Part shown: positions 36,685-45,814 of the stretch, piece after piece
Position numbering within the stretch: the stretch's first letter is position 1
Layout: each line of letters starts with the position of its first letter
From: JAFCUW01 sp049898325
GTDB lineage: Bacteria > Pseudomonadota > Gammaproteobacteria > Burkholderiales > Burkholderiaceae_D
DNA length: 64,000 bases
Assembly (NCBI RefSeq): GCF_049898325.1
Contig: NZ_JAFCXL010000012.1
Location: 62,001 to 126,000 of the forward strand
Direction: 5' to 3'
Notes under the pieces: model-generated
The model's database searches: none
The model's input: only the letters and a program-made list of their open reading frames with translations
What the model was told of the DNA's origin: nothing
Program-made: the position numbers and the translations under genes

Positions 36685-36701
36685 TTGGAACGATACTTGC
36701 T
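36685..36701 (+). promoter_or_regulatory. Sigma-54 promoter of the PEP-CTERM gene
   Basis: TTGGAACGATACTTGCT matches the sigma-54 consensus TGGCACR-N4-TTGCW at all but one defined position, with GG (36687-36688) and GC (36699-36700) ten bases apart. Transcription would start near 36711, about 33 bases before the ATG. A motif CTGTCG-AAAA-TTCTTACA (36607-36624) lies about 60 bp upstream, where a sigma-54 activator would bind. The rest of 36387-36684 shows no gene. Confidence 0.82.
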
Positions 36702-36743
36702 TTGCATGAGGATGCCGTTAATAGTTTTGCTTTGGAGCCCGTT

Positions 36744-37385
36744 ATGAAAAAGATTTTGGCTGGATTGGTTTTGCTGGTCGCCACGTTGGGTTTTTCGAGC
36801 TCTGCTTCGGCGATCGTGGTGAGTGGATCAAGCTACGTTTTCTATTTGCAGGGCTCTGGGAGTGGAAGTGCGTTCGCTGCGGAGACAATTTTTGATGACG
36901 CCACAGCGTACACAACACGTGACGGTATTCTGCTCAGCGTTAGCGAATCCGATGCATCGTTGGGTGGACTCAATCACCGTATCATCGTAAGCATAGGCGC
37001 CGACGGTGATTTGTTTCCGATGTTTGGCGAAACTGCTTATTTTGGAATTGGAACGTTTGGTGACGTGATCGATCTGGAGTCACCTGCGACGCTGTATGAC
37101 GCACGCCTGACCCTACTCGACAGTGATGGCGTGGTAAGATTCGCATCCGAAAATTTGGCAAGCCTCGCCAGTCTGGCATCGCCATGGGATGGTAGCATGC
37201 CTTCTATTGACGCCTCCTTGGAAGTTCCCAATATGGGCGGGTTGAACATATCGAGCGTCATTTTCGAATTTTATGTCAGCGATATCCCAGAAACCGCGGT
37301 GCCAGAGCCCGACGGTTTGCTGTTGTTCGGCATTGGACTTTTCGCGCTAGGATTTGCTTACCGATCGCGACTGCTCAAGTCCTAA
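36744..37385 (+). CDS. PEP-CTERM sorting-domain protein
   Basis: A 213-residue exported protein. It has an N-terminal signal peptide (KKILAGLVLLVATLGFSSSASA) and ends in a PEP-CTERM signal: VPEPDGLLLFGIGLFALGFA at about residues 186-205, then the basic RSRLLKS. Exosortase XrtA is expected to cut at the PEP motif and release or anchor the mature protein in the polysaccharide matrix. The mature part is acidic, rich in Ser and Gly, with no domain I recognise. The ATG at 36744 follows TTTGGAG. It is controlled by the adjacent sigma-54 promoter and, by inference, PrsK/PrsR. Confidence 0.9.
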   Translation: MKKILAGLVLLVATLGFSSSASAIVVSGSSYVFYLQGSGSGSAFAAETIFDDATAYTTRDGILLSVSESDASLGGLNHRIIVSIGADGDLFPMFGETAYFGIGTFGDVIDLESPATLYDARLTLLDSDGVVRFASENLASLASLASPWDGSMPSIDASLEVPNMGGLNISSVIFEFYVSDIPETAVPEPDGLLLFGIGLFALGFAYRSRLLKS

Positions 37386-37596
37386 CAGCGGGGCAAAGAG
37401 ATGTGGTGCGCCCTGGATTTGTGAAATTTAGTGTGAATTCTCGCTGCTGGCAATGTCTTTTTCGCCCATTCTTGGCTGAATTTGCGTGTAGCCTTGCCAT
37501 CGGCACAAGCAAGCTGCCGAATAATCTTTGGCCTTTACAGGCGCTGGCAATGGACGAAGCCTTTGAAAGCCTGTATCCTTCGCCTCTCCATGCAAT

Positions 37597-37672
37597 GCGG
37601 CTGTAGCTCAGTGGATAGAGTATTGGCCTCCGAAGCCAAGGGTCGTGGGTTCGATCCCCGCCAGCCGCACCA
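37597..37672 (+). tRNA. tRNA-Arg (CCG)
   Basis: The cloverleaf is complete: acceptor GCGGCTG/CAGCCGC, D arm GCTC/GAGT, anticodon stem TTGGC/GCCAA with loop CTCCGAA (anticodon CCG), T arm GTGGG-TTCGATC-CCCGC, and encoded ACCA at the 3' end. It reads CGG codons. Confidence 0.97.
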
Positions 37673-38431
37673 TCAATTGCCAGCATCACTGAGTGCTGCG
37701 ATCGCATCCGAGTTGCACTTCCAGCAATATTCCATCAGCTATCCCCTCTAATGCCGATCGATACCAATCGGTTGCGCTGCTACGACGGCATGCTCGCCTC
37801 AACGGTGCCCGTTTCCTAAGCGTTATCATAGTTGTCGATTCGCGCGGTCCAGTCTCTCCGTTGCAACCTCGGTGCCGGCAACCGAGACACAACAATTCAA
37901 TTTTGTTAACGTAATATGTCTGGCGTTGTTGTTGTCTTGGCGCTCAGGCTGGATGACGATTGTTGAGTGTTTCCGTGGTATATTAAATGTTGAGGTAGTT
38001 GCAAGCTCACTCTGTGATTGAACCGTTTTCGCTGTCCCGACGTGATGTTATGGGCGGGCACCATATGGTGCCTCAGCCACGCTAGGGCATAATTTTCGCT
38101 AGTATGGTTGAGCGCGCAAGCAATCACTTTATCCCGCAAAGTGTGGCATCGCATCAACTACGCAACGCTCCGGGCGCAGATCGCTCCACGTCGCTGGGGG
38201 CGGTACGCTATTATGAACGCCGTGGTTGCCTCTTGTAGGCTTCATAAGATGATGGATATGTCGTAATTAGTGGGCTGACCTTGCTTGTGCGTTTGCGTCA
38301 CTTGTACTCAGTACGGGAGCATGCGGCCCTCTACAGGAGTATTTTCGCGACTAATAATGATGTTTTTGCATTTTTTCGCTAAAACCAATTCCACGTTTCC
38401 CCAATAATGAAAAAGAAGCCCTGGAGCTGCT
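37673..38431. other. Gene-free stretch after the tRNA
   Basis: About 760 bp without a supported gene. Short open frames exist on both strands but none has family resemblance or a good ribosome-binding site. No repeat of the tRNA 3' end was seen, so there is no proof of an integrated element. It holds the promoter of the following sugar transferase. Confidence 0.5.
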
Positions 38432-39844
38432 GTGTTTAGAATTTCTAACCACTATGTATCGAAGATCGTATTTGTCTTGCTGTTCGTCGAAATACTGGTG
38501 CTGTTCGGCGCGGCGTATGTCGGCGCGGCCGTCCGCTTTATTGAAGTGGGCAACCCGTCAGCGATGCCCAATATCGAGCATCTCGACCATTTTTTCACGT
38601 CGGCGCTCGCCTTTACTGCGTCGGTGATCTTCAGCATGAGCGCGATGGGCATGTACCAGCTCGACTTCAACGAAGGCTTGCGCGACCCGTTTTTCCTCAA
38701 GCTCATGCCGTCGTTTATCATGGGCTTTCTCATCCTGACACTGGTGTTCTACCTGGCGCCGGACCTGTATTTCGGGCGCGGAGTGCTGGTGCTTGTATTC
38801 GGGATTGCCGGCGTGGGTATTTTTATCGCCCGCATGGTGTTCTTCAAGACATCCGAACTGCGCTTTCTTGAAACACGCATCCTGTTCCTGGGCAGCGGGC
38901 CGCTGGCGAAGGAATGCAGCGATCTGGCAAAGCAGAGTGGCAGTTATCATCGTTATAACATCGCCGGCTTTATCGCCACCACGACAGAAGAACTGTGCGT
39001 CGATGCCAAGGCGCTGATGGTGCCGCGCGATGGCGATTCGCTGCTGTCGATGGCGCGCTCGAACAATATCGAGGAAATCGTGGTCGCGGTGCAAAACCGG
39101 CGCGGTGGTTTCCCCATCAAAGAATTGCTCGATTGCAAACTTCAAGGCTTGAAAGTGACCGATGCCGCCACCTTTTTCGAGCGCGAGACCTACCAGATCC
39201 GCGTCGACTCGCTGCAGCCGTCATGGCTGGTGTTCGGCGGTGGTTTCGACCAGAGTTTCGCCCGGACCTATATGAAGCGCAGTTTCGATATCGTCTGCAG
39301 CACCTTGATCCTGGCTGTGACGTTTCCAGTGATGCTGCTGGCCGCGCTGGCCGTGTGGATCGAGGACCGCGGTCCCGTGTTTTATTCGCAGGAACGGGTC
39401 GGCCTTGACGGCAGCATCTTCCGCGTCCATAAATTCCGCAGCATGCGTATCGATGCCGAAAAGGGCGGCAAACCGCAGTGGGCCCAGCAAAACGACCCGC
39501 GCGTGACGCGCGTCGGCAATTTTATGCGCAAGACCCGCATCGATGAACTGCCGCAAGTGCTCAACGTGATCAAGGGTGACATGTCGTTTGTCGGCCCGCG
39601 GCCCGAACGTCAATACTTTGTCGAGCAATTGATCGAGGTGGTCCCCTATTACAATGTCCGCCACAGCGTCAAGCCGGGCATTACCGGTTGGGCCCAGGTG
39701 CGTTACGGCTACGGGGCGTCGGCCGAGGATGCACTGCAGAAGCTGCAATACGATCTGTATTACGTCAAGAACAACAGCCTGTTTCTCGACCTCCTGATCC
39801 TGATCGACACCATGAAAGTGGTGCTGTTCCGCAGTGGCCGCTGA
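38432..39844 (+). CDS. XrtA-linked initiating sugar transferase
   Basis: A 470-residue polyprenyl-phosphate sugar-1-phosphate transferase, which starts polysaccharide repeat synthesis on undecaprenyl phosphate. Four or five membrane segments fill residues 10-145, a nucleotide-binding-like central domain follows, and the C-terminal catalytic part starts with YMKRSFDIVCSTLILAVTFP and contains KFRSMRIDAEKGG, RKTRIDELPQ and KPGITGWAQV. This is the type found next to exosortase A, and the neighbours prsK and prsR support that. The start is GTG with GGAG upstream. Confidence 0.93.
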   Translation: MFRISNHYVSKIVFVLLFVEILVLFGAAYVGAAVRFIEVGNPSAMPNIEHLDHFFTSALAFTASVIFSMSAMGMYQLDFNEGLRDPFFLKLMPSFIMGFLILTLVFYLAPDLYFGRGVLVLVFGIAGVGIFIARMVFFKTSELRFLETRILFLGSGPLAKECSDLAKQSGSYHRYNIAGFIATTTEELCVDAKALMVPRDGDSLLSMARSNNIEEIVVAVQNRRGGFPIKELLDCKLQGLKVTDAATFFERETYQIRVDSLQPSWLVFGGGFDQSFARTYMKRSFDIVCSTLILAVTFPVMLLAALAVWIEDRGPVFYSQERVGLDGSIFRVHKFRSMRIDAEKGGKPQWAQQNDPRVTRVGNFMRKTRIDELPQVLNVIKGDMSFVGPRPERQYFVEQLIEVVPYYNVRHSVKPGITGWAQVRYGYGASAEDALQKLQYDLYYVKNNSLFLDLLILIDTMKVVLFRSGR

Positions 39845-39893
39845 TTGCGTGCAGCCTTCGTAACCCAACGGCGCTCGCTCCCGCCGCATCCCC

Positions 39894-41969
39894 GTGACTA
39901 ATATCGCCGCACTGACTTACCTGCTGGCCGCCATCGGCTTTTTCGGTCTCTGCCTGCCTGCGCTAAGGGGGGGCCGCGGCCGTAGTCAGCAAATCACGCT
40001 GCCCCTGGCCTGCGTGGCCACTGCCTTGTGGGCCGGCGTGGTGGCGTGGGAGGCGTCGCGCCAGATCCTGTGGAGTCCCTTGTCGGGTGTGCTCGAGGTG
40101 GTGCGCGATGGCGCCTGGGCGCTGTTTCTCGTGGTCCTGCTCGGTCACTGGCGCCGTCCCGAAGGGGGCGTGCGGCGATCGCTGGTGATCGGCGCCGCCT
40201 TCTATCTGGCGCTGCTGGCAATGCTGGTCCTGTGGATGGCCGGACTGGGCCAGCCCGCGCTTGGCATCCTCGGCAGCTTGCCCGTGCTGGCGTCGTTTGT
40301 CGGGCTGTCCGTATTCGGTATGTTGCTGGTGGAGCAGGTCTATCGCAACAAGACCATCGAGGAACGCTGGGCCATCAAGTTTGTCTGCCTGGGCGTGGGC
40401 GGCATGTTCGCCTATGATTTCTATATGTACAGCAACACCATGCTGTTTCGCGAGCCCAACCCCGATGTCTGGACCGCGCGTGGCGTGGTCAACCTGCTGA
40501 CGGTACCGCTGGTGGCCATGTCGATGGCCCGGCACAAGTCCTGGACCACCTCGTTTTCCGTGTCGCGCAGGGTGGTGTTCCATTCGGCGGCGCTGTTCGG
40601 TTCAGCGATCTATCTGCTGGCAATGAGCCTGGTCGGCTACTACCTGCGCTTCGTCGGCGGGCGCTGGGGGACGGTGATCCAGACGGGCTTCCTGTTCGGC
40701 GCCGTTTGCCTGCTGGTGGTGATCCTGTTTTCGGGCACCGCGCGGTCGTGGCTGAAGGTATCGATCAGCAAGCACTTTTATCGCTATAACTACGACTACC
40801 GCGAGGAATGGATGCGATTTACCCGCATTCTGTCCGAACGGGGGCCGGGCCTGGGCGCCCGCGCCATCCAGGCCCTGGCCGGACTGGTCGAAAGCCCGGG
40901 CGGCGCCTTGTGGCAGCGCGGCGATGCGAACCGCTTCGCGCCCCATTCGCACTGGCAGGCGCCGGCGGGCGAAGTGAGCGAGCCAAGCAACTCGCCGTTT
41001 TGCCAATTCCTGGAAAAAACCCAGTGGGTCATCGACCTCGACGAGTACGTCGAGAGCCCCGACAAGTACGAGGGCCTGGCGGTGCCGGACTGGCTGCTCG
41101 ACTATCCGCGCCGGTGGATGGTGGTGCCATTGATGCTGCATGAAAAGCTGTCCGGCTTTGTGGTGCTGCAACACGCGCGCAGTCCCCTCAAGCTGAACTG
41201 GGAAATTTTCGATGTGCTGGAAATCGCCGGCAACCAGGCCGCCGCCCATCTGGCCCAGGAAGACGCGGCCAATGCGCTGATGGTGGCACGCCAGTTCGAG
41301 TCGTTCAATCGCATGTCGACCTTTGTCGTCCATGACCTGAAAAACCTGGTGGCGCAACTGTCGCTGATGAACGCCAATGCCGAAAAGCACAAGGACAATC
41401 CCGAATTTCAACGGGACATGCTCGAGACCTTGAACCATTCGGTGCAGAAAATGAAGCTGCTGCTGCAAAAGCTCAGCCGTAGCGAGAACGCCGAACAGCC
41501 CGCGCCACTGGCACTCGACAAGGTGGTGCGCCAGGCCGTCGCCCTCAAAAATGCGTTCGAACCCCATCCACACCTGGTCGTCGAGGTGCCCGGACTGGTG
41601 GTGCTGGCCGATCGCGAACGCCTCGAGCGCGTGGTGGGCCACCTGATCCAGAACGCCATCGAAGCGACCCCGCGCGATGGCAGTGTGATGATTCGCGTGG
41701 GCCATTGCAGCACCGGGGTCGCCGGCGCCGTCGAAATCGAGATCACCGATACGGGCGAAGGCATGAGCGAGGAGTTCATCCGCGAACGCCTGTTCAAGCC
41801 CTTCGATTCGACCAAGTCCGCCGGCATGGGCATCGGCGTGTTCGAAAGCCGTGAATACATTACCGAACTGGGCGGCCTGTTGCAGGTCAGCAGCCGGCCT
41901 GGCGCCGGCACCACGTTCAAGATTGTCCTGCAACCGTACCACGCGCCCATCGCCATCGCGACTTCCTGA
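39894..41969 (+). CDS. prsK: PEP-CTERM system histidine kinase PrsK
   Basis: A 691-residue sensor kinase. Seven or eight membrane helices cover residues 1-290, a GAF-like domain follows (about 310-460), then an H-box with H480 in VVHDLKN and a GHKL ATPase domain with VIQNAIEATP-type N-box (LIQNAIEATPRDG), DTGEGMSEEF and GMGIGVF. It pairs with the PrsR gene 13 bases downstream and with the sugar transferase upstream. The stimulus is unknown. The GTG start at 39894 is the best fit. Confidence 0.92.
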   Translation: MTNIAALTYLLAAIGFFGLCLPALRGGRGRSQQITLPLACVATALWAGVVAWEASRQILWSPLSGVLEVVRDGAWALFLVVLLGHWRRPEGGVRRSLVIGAAFYLALLAMLVLWMAGLGQPALGILGSLPVLASFVGLSVFGMLLVEQVYRNKTIEERWAIKFVCLGVGGMFAYDFYMYSNTMLFREPNPDVWTARGVVNLLTVPLVAMSMARHKSWTTSFSVSRRVVFHSAALFGSAIYLLAMSLVGYYLRFVGGRWGTVIQTGFLFGAVCLLVVILFSGTARSWLKVSISKHFYRYNYDYREEWMRFTRILSERGPGLGARAIQALAGLVESPGGALWQRGDANRFAPHSHWQAPAGEVSEPSNSPFCQFLEKTQWVIDLDEYVESPDKYEGLAVPDWLLDYPRRWMVVPLMLHEKLSGFVVLQHARSPLKLNWEIFDVLEIAGNQAAAHLAQEDAANALMVARQFESFNRMSTFVVHDLKNLVAQLSLMNANAEKHKDNPEFQRDMLETLNHSVQKMKLLLQKLSRSENAEQPAPLALDKVVRQAVALKNAFEPHPHLVVEVPGLVVLADRERLERVVGHLIQNAIEATPRDGSVMIRVGHCSTGVAGAVEIEITDTGEGMSEEFIRERLFKPFDSTKSAGMGIGVFESREYITELGGLLQVSSRPGAGTTFKIVLQPYHAPIAIATS

Positions 41970-41982
41970 CCAGAGGAACACC

Positions 41983-43344
41983 ATGACCCAATCCAAACCG
42001 AAGCTGCTGATCATCGAAGACGACCCGGGCCTGCAGAAGCAGTTGCGCTGGAGCCTCGATGCCTATGACGTCGCCGTCGCCGGCGACCGCGAAGCGGCGC
42101 TGGCGCAAATCCGTCGCCACGAGCCGGCTGTGTGCACCATGGACCTGGGTTTGCCGCCTGATCCGGATGGCTCGACCGAGGGCCTGGCCACCTTGCAGCA
42201 AATCCTGGCGCTGGCGCCCGACACCCGCGTGATCGTCTTGACGGGCAACCAGGACCACAGCAATGCCGTCAAGGCCATCGGGATGGGGGCCTACGACTTT
42301 CATCAAAAGCCCGTCGATTCGGAAGTGCTCAACCTGGTCATTGAGCGGGCTTTCTACCTGCACAATTTGCAGCAAGAAAACCGCCGCATGCAGCAGTCGC
42401 AGGCCGATTCGCCGCTGGCCGGGGTGATTTCGCGCGATCCGGGCATGCTCAAGGTCTGCCGCACGATCGAGAAGGTGGCGCCGACGTCGGCGTCCGTCAT
42501 GCTGCTGGGCGAATCGGGCACCGGCAAGGAAGTGCTGGCGCGCGCCGTGCACGCGCTGTCACCGCGCGCAAAAGAGCGCTTCATGGCGATCAATTGCGCG
42601 GCGATCCCGGAAAATCTGCTCGAGAGCGAGCTGTTCGGCTACGAAAAGGGGGCGTTCACGGGCGCGGCCAAGCAGACCAAGGGCAAAGTCGAACTGGCGA
42701 ACGGCGGCACTTTCTTCCTCGACGAGGTGGGCGATTTGCCGATGCCCTTGCAGGCCAAGCTGCTGCGGTTTCTGCAGGAGCGCGTCATCGAACGCATCGG
42801 CGGGCATGAAGAAATCGCGGTCGACGTGCGCATCGTGTGCGCGACCCACCAAAAGTTGAAAGAACTGTGCGCCCAGGGACGCTTTCGGGAAGACTTGTAC
42901 TACCGATTGTGCGAGATCGTCGTCAATATTCCGCCGATGCGCGACCGCGAAGGCGATGCCGCCCTGCTGGCCCACCATTTCAAGAATAAATTTTGTGCCC
43001 AGGAATCGCGCGCCGCGCTGCACTTCGCGCCCGACGCCTTGTCCGCCATCGAAGCCTACGCCTGGCCAGGCAATGTGCGCGAAATGGAAAATTACATCAA
43101 GCGGGCCGTCATCATGGCCGACGGCAGCACCATCGTCGCCGAAGACCTGGGGCTGCCCGACACGGGGGCCGAGGAATCGCCCCTGAACTTGCGCCAGGTG
43201 CGCGACGAGGCGGAGTACAAGGCCATCGTCAAAGCGCTGGCGCGCGCCGACGGCAATATCGTCAAGGCCTCGGAAATGCTGGGGATCAGCCGGCCCACCA
43301 TGTATGACTTGATGGGACGGCACAGCATCAAGGCGGCCAACTAA
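41983..43344 (+). CDS. prsR: PEP-CTERM sigma-54 response regulator PrsR
   Basis: A 453-residue NtrC-type activator. The receiver domain has phospho-acceptor D54 (TMDLGLPPD) and K109; the AAA+ domain has Walker A GESGTGKE at 176-183 and the sigma-54 contact loop GAFTGA at 223-228; a Fis-type helix-turn-helix ends the protein. The ATG at 41983 follows AGAGGAA. It would activate promoters such as those at 36,685 and 56,577. The stop TAA is at the left edge of an inverted-repeat element. Confidence 0.96.
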   Translation: MTQSKPKLLIIEDDPGLQKQLRWSLDAYDVAVAGDREAALAQIRRHEPAVCTMDLGLPPDPDGSTEGLATLQQILALAPDTRVIVLTGNQDHSNAVKAIGMGAYDFHQKPVDSEVLNLVIERAFYLHNLQQENRRMQQSQADSPLAGVISRDPGMLKVCRTIEKVAPTSASVMLLGESGTGKEVLARAVHALSPRAKERFMAINCAAIPENLLESELFGYEKGAFTGAAKQTKGKVELANGGTFFLDEVGDLPMPLQAKLLRFLQERVIERIGGHEEIAVDVRIVCATHQKLKELCAQGRFREDLYYRLCEIVVNIPPMRDREGDAALLAHHFKNKFCAQESRAALHFAPDALSAIEAYAWPGNVREMENYIKRAVIMADGSTIVAEDLGLPDTGAEESPLNLRQVRDEAEYKAIVKALARADGNIVKASEMLGISRPTMYDLMGRHSIKAAN

Positions 43345-43503
43345 GTGCCTATCTCAGTAGAGGGGAGGAAGCGGATGGCGATGACTGGCAAGCGCGGGCA
43401 AGGCGCGAGGAGGCGGCATGGCTAGCCATGCAACGACGAGCAACGCCGCCCCCGCTTGCCAGGCGCGGCAGCAGCGATTCCACTCTACTGAGATAGGCAC
43501 TAA
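43342..43503. mobile_element. MITE-like 18-bp terminal inverted repeat element
   Basis: Arms GTGCCTATCTCAGTAGAG (43345-43362) and its exact complement (43483-43500) enclose 120 bases with further internal complementarity (for example GGCATGGCTAGCCATGC). TAA flanks both sides (43342-43344 and 43501-43503), consistent with a target-site duplication. It has no gene. The left TAA is the prsR stop and the right TAA directly precedes the ydcF-like start. Confidence 0.8.
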
Positions 43504-44265
43504 GTGAGTGTATGGCTGCTGACCCTGTGCAAGGGCCTGCTGCTGCCTCCGGGCGGCCCGATGCTGATGTTTGTGGCCGGCGTCCTGGTCAGGCGGCGCC
43601 GTGCGCTGCTGGGCAAATGGCTGCGTGGTGGCGCGCTCGCGCTGCTGTATCTGCTGTGCACCGGGGCCGGTTCCTGGCTGCTGGCGCGGCCGCTCGAATT
43701 GCTCGAGCCGCCGCTTGAGGCCAGCCAGGCAGCATCGGGCGCGCAGGCCATCGTGGTGCTCAGCGCCGGACGCCTCAAGCATAGTCCCGAATACGGCAAC
43801 CGCAGCGTGCCCGATTTCGTTGCGATCGAACGGATGACTTACGGCGCGCACCTGGCGCGCATCACCGGCTTGCCCTTGCTGGTGACCGGCGGCATCATCA
43901 GCGATGACGCTGACGACGAGGCGCTGGCGCTGGGCATGGCGCGCATGTACCAGAGCGCGTTCGGCGTGCCGGTGCGCTGGATCGAAGCGCGCTCGATCAA
44001 TACGGCGGAAAACGCCAGCCTGTCAGCGGCCATCCTCAAGCGCGACGGCATCACGCGCGTGATCGTGGTGACCAACGCGATGCACATGCGGCGCTCGCGC
44101 ATTGCGTTTGAGCGCCAGGGCCTCGAGGTCATTCCCGGGCCGACCTTCTACGCCACGTTGCGCCCGTTCGATCCTCTCGAGCTGATGCCGACGGCTGAAA
44201 ATTTGCGCCGCTCCTACTATGCCCTCTACGAGTGGCTCGGCTTATTGCGTTGCCAATTTTCCTGA
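43504..44265 (+). CDS. YdcF/DUF218 family membrane protein
   Basis: A 253-residue DUF218 protein with two N-terminal hydrophobic segments (about residues 18-30 and 40-58). The domain features are AIVVLSAGR, ERMTYGAHLARITGLPLLVTGG, then ARSINTAENA and VVTNAMHMRRSRIAFERQGL. Relatives (YdcF, ElyC) act in envelope or polysaccharide metabolism without a settled reaction. The start is GTG at 43504, which lost any ribosome-binding site of its own to the inserted element; it may originally have been coupled to prsR. Confidence 0.85.
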   Translation: MSVWLLTLCKGLLLPPGGPMLMFVAGVLVRRRRALLGKWLRGGALALLYLLCTGAGSWLLARPLELLEPPLEASQAASGAQAIVVLSAGRLKHSPEYGNRSVPDFVAIERMTYGAHLARITGLPLLVTGGIISDDADDEALALGMARMYQSAFGVPVRWIEARSINTAENASLSAAILKRDGITRVIVVTNAMHMRRSRIAFERQGLEVIPGPTFYATLRPFDPLELMPTAENLRRSYYALYEWLGLLRCQFS

Positions 44266-44275
44266 CGGAGTACCC

Positions 44276-45736
44276 ATGCGCATAAAACGACCGATGATCG
44301 TCCTGGCCAGCGCCGCGCTGCTGCTCCTTTTATCGCTGGGCTCCGCCCTGATCGCGCTGGACGCCGAAGGCGTCATGCCGCGCGTGCTGGCGCCTTATAT
44401 CGAGCGGCGCAGCCAGGGTCACAATCCCGTGATCGAGGCCGGCGGACGTTGGGCCGGCGCATGGCTGATGGCGCAAGACCGCGGCGCGCCCGCACCGCCC
44501 GAACTATCGGGAATGCCCGGCTTGCCGATGCCGCCGCTTGCGCAATCGGCGGTGCCTGCTGCAGCCGGCGCCGCCGTGCTGGTCGCCACCAGCGAAGAGG
44601 TGCTGGCCGCCATCGCGCGCGCCGAGCCGGGCGACACCATCACCCTGCTGCCGGGCACCTACCGCTTCACCAACAAGATCAACGTGTCGCGTCCGGGCCA
44701 GGACGGCCGTCCGGTGACGGTGCGCGCCATTGACGCTGGCAGCGTACTGATCGAGACAGGCGCCGTTGAAGGTTTCAAGATCAGCGCGCCGTTCTGGCGC
44801 TTCGAAAACCTGTCGCTGCGCGGCGTCTGTTCGCAGGATTCCGAGTGCGAGCACGCCTTTCATGTGGTCGGCGCGGCGCATCATTTTGTCGCGCTCGGCA
44901 ACACGATCCTCGACTTCAACGCCCATTTTAAAATCAATGCCGAGAACCGTATTTTTCCCGATAACGGCCTGATCGAGGGCAACACCCTGTCGAACAGCCG
45001 CCCGCGCCGCACTGCCAATCCTGTCACGCCAATCGACCTCGTCACGGCCAGCGGTTGGGTCGTGCGTAGCAATGTCATCAGCGACTTCATCAAGGCTGAA
45101 GGCGACCGCATCAGTTACGGCGGCTTTTTCAAAGGCGCCGGGACCGACAATGTGTTCGAGCAGAACATTGTGCTGTGCGAACACCACTTGCGCGGCCTCC
45201 CAGGCCAGCGGGTCGGCCTCTCTCTGGGCGGCGGCGGCACCGACAAGGAGCTGTGCCGCGACCGTCGCTGCGTCACCGAGCAGGACCGGGGCGTCATCCG
45301 CGCCAACCTGATCGCGTCCTGCTCGGATGTGGGTATTTATATCAACAGCGCCGCCGGCAGCATCATTGCCCATAACACTTTGGTCGATACCAGCGGCATC
45401 GACGTGCGCTTCCCGGAAACCAGTGCTACTGTCGATGGCAACCTGGTCGACGGTCCAATCCGCAGCCGCGACGGCGGGGTGGTGCGCGAAAACGACAACC
45501 GTAGCACCCCGCCCGTTTACGCTTATTTCGGCTACCATCCGGTGCGCGCCTTGTTCCGAACGCCCGCCGCATTCGATTTCGCGTGGAAGGACGGCGCCGG
45601 CGTGGCGCCGCGCCGCGCCGGCGGTGTTGTGCCCGCACCGCCCGACCTGTGCGGCATGGTGCGGCCGTTGCTAACCGCCTACGGGGCGTCCGAGGATTTC
45701 GCCGCCTGCGGCCCGACCCTGGCGCTCAAGCGCTAG
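44276..45736 (+). CDS. Membrane-anchored parallel beta-helix protein
   Basis: A 486-residue protein with an N-terminal anchor or uncleaved signal (PMIVLASAALLLLLSLGSALI). Residues 100-400 form a right-handed beta-helix starting VLAAIARAEPGDTITLLPGTYRF, as in chondroitinase B-like (PL6) polysaccharide lyases. Cysteines (VCSQDSECEH, CRDRRC) may form disulfides outside the cytosol. It is the gene directly after the ydcF-like gene, 10 bp away, in the XrtA locus, which suggests cleavage or trimming of the exopolysaccharide. Lyase activity is inferred from the fold. Confidence 0.83.
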   Translation: MRIKRPMIVLASAALLLLLSLGSALIALDAEGVMPRVLAPYIERRSQGHNPVIEAGGRWAGAWLMAQDRGAPAPPELSGMPGLPMPPLAQSAVPAAAGAAVLVATSEEVLAAIARAEPGDTITLLPGTYRFTNKINVSRPGQDGRPVTVRAIDAGSVLIETGAVEGFKISAPFWRFENLSLRGVCSQDSECEHAFHVVGAAHHFVALGNTILDFNAHFKINAENRIFPDNGLIEGNTLSNSRPRRTANPVTPIDLVTASGWVVRSNVISDFIKAEGDRISYGGFFKGAGTDNVFEQNIVLCEHHLRGLPGQRVGLSLGGGGTDKELCRDRRCVTEQDRGVIRANLIASCSDVGIYINSAAGSIIAHNTLVDTSGIDVRFPETSATVDGNLVDGPIRSRDGGVVRENDNRSTPPVYAYFGYHPVRALFRTPAAFDFAWKDGAGVAPRRAGGVVPAPPDLCGMVRPLLTAYGASEDFAACGPTLALKR

Positions 45737-45814
45737 GTGCGACACTGTAATGCGACGATTCGTTGAAGGAAATTTGGAGTCATATAGCGTGATGCGACTA
45801 CCAGTTCGGCCACG

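Noticed and set aside
37906..38157. An 83-codon minus-strand frame after the tRNA
   Set aside because: No ribosome-binding site, no family resemblance, and unusual composition.
38265..38282. GTGGGCTGACCTTGCTT as a sigma-54 promoter for the sugar transferase
   Set aside because: GG and GC are nine bases apart instead of ten.
37597..38431. Integrated element at the tRNA-Arg
   Set aside because: No integrase and no repeat of the tRNA 3' end seen in the window.
43345..43500. Reading the inverted repeat as a plain terminator of prsR
   Set aside because: The arms are 120 bases apart, no T-run follows, and TAA flanks both ends, which fits an insertion better.
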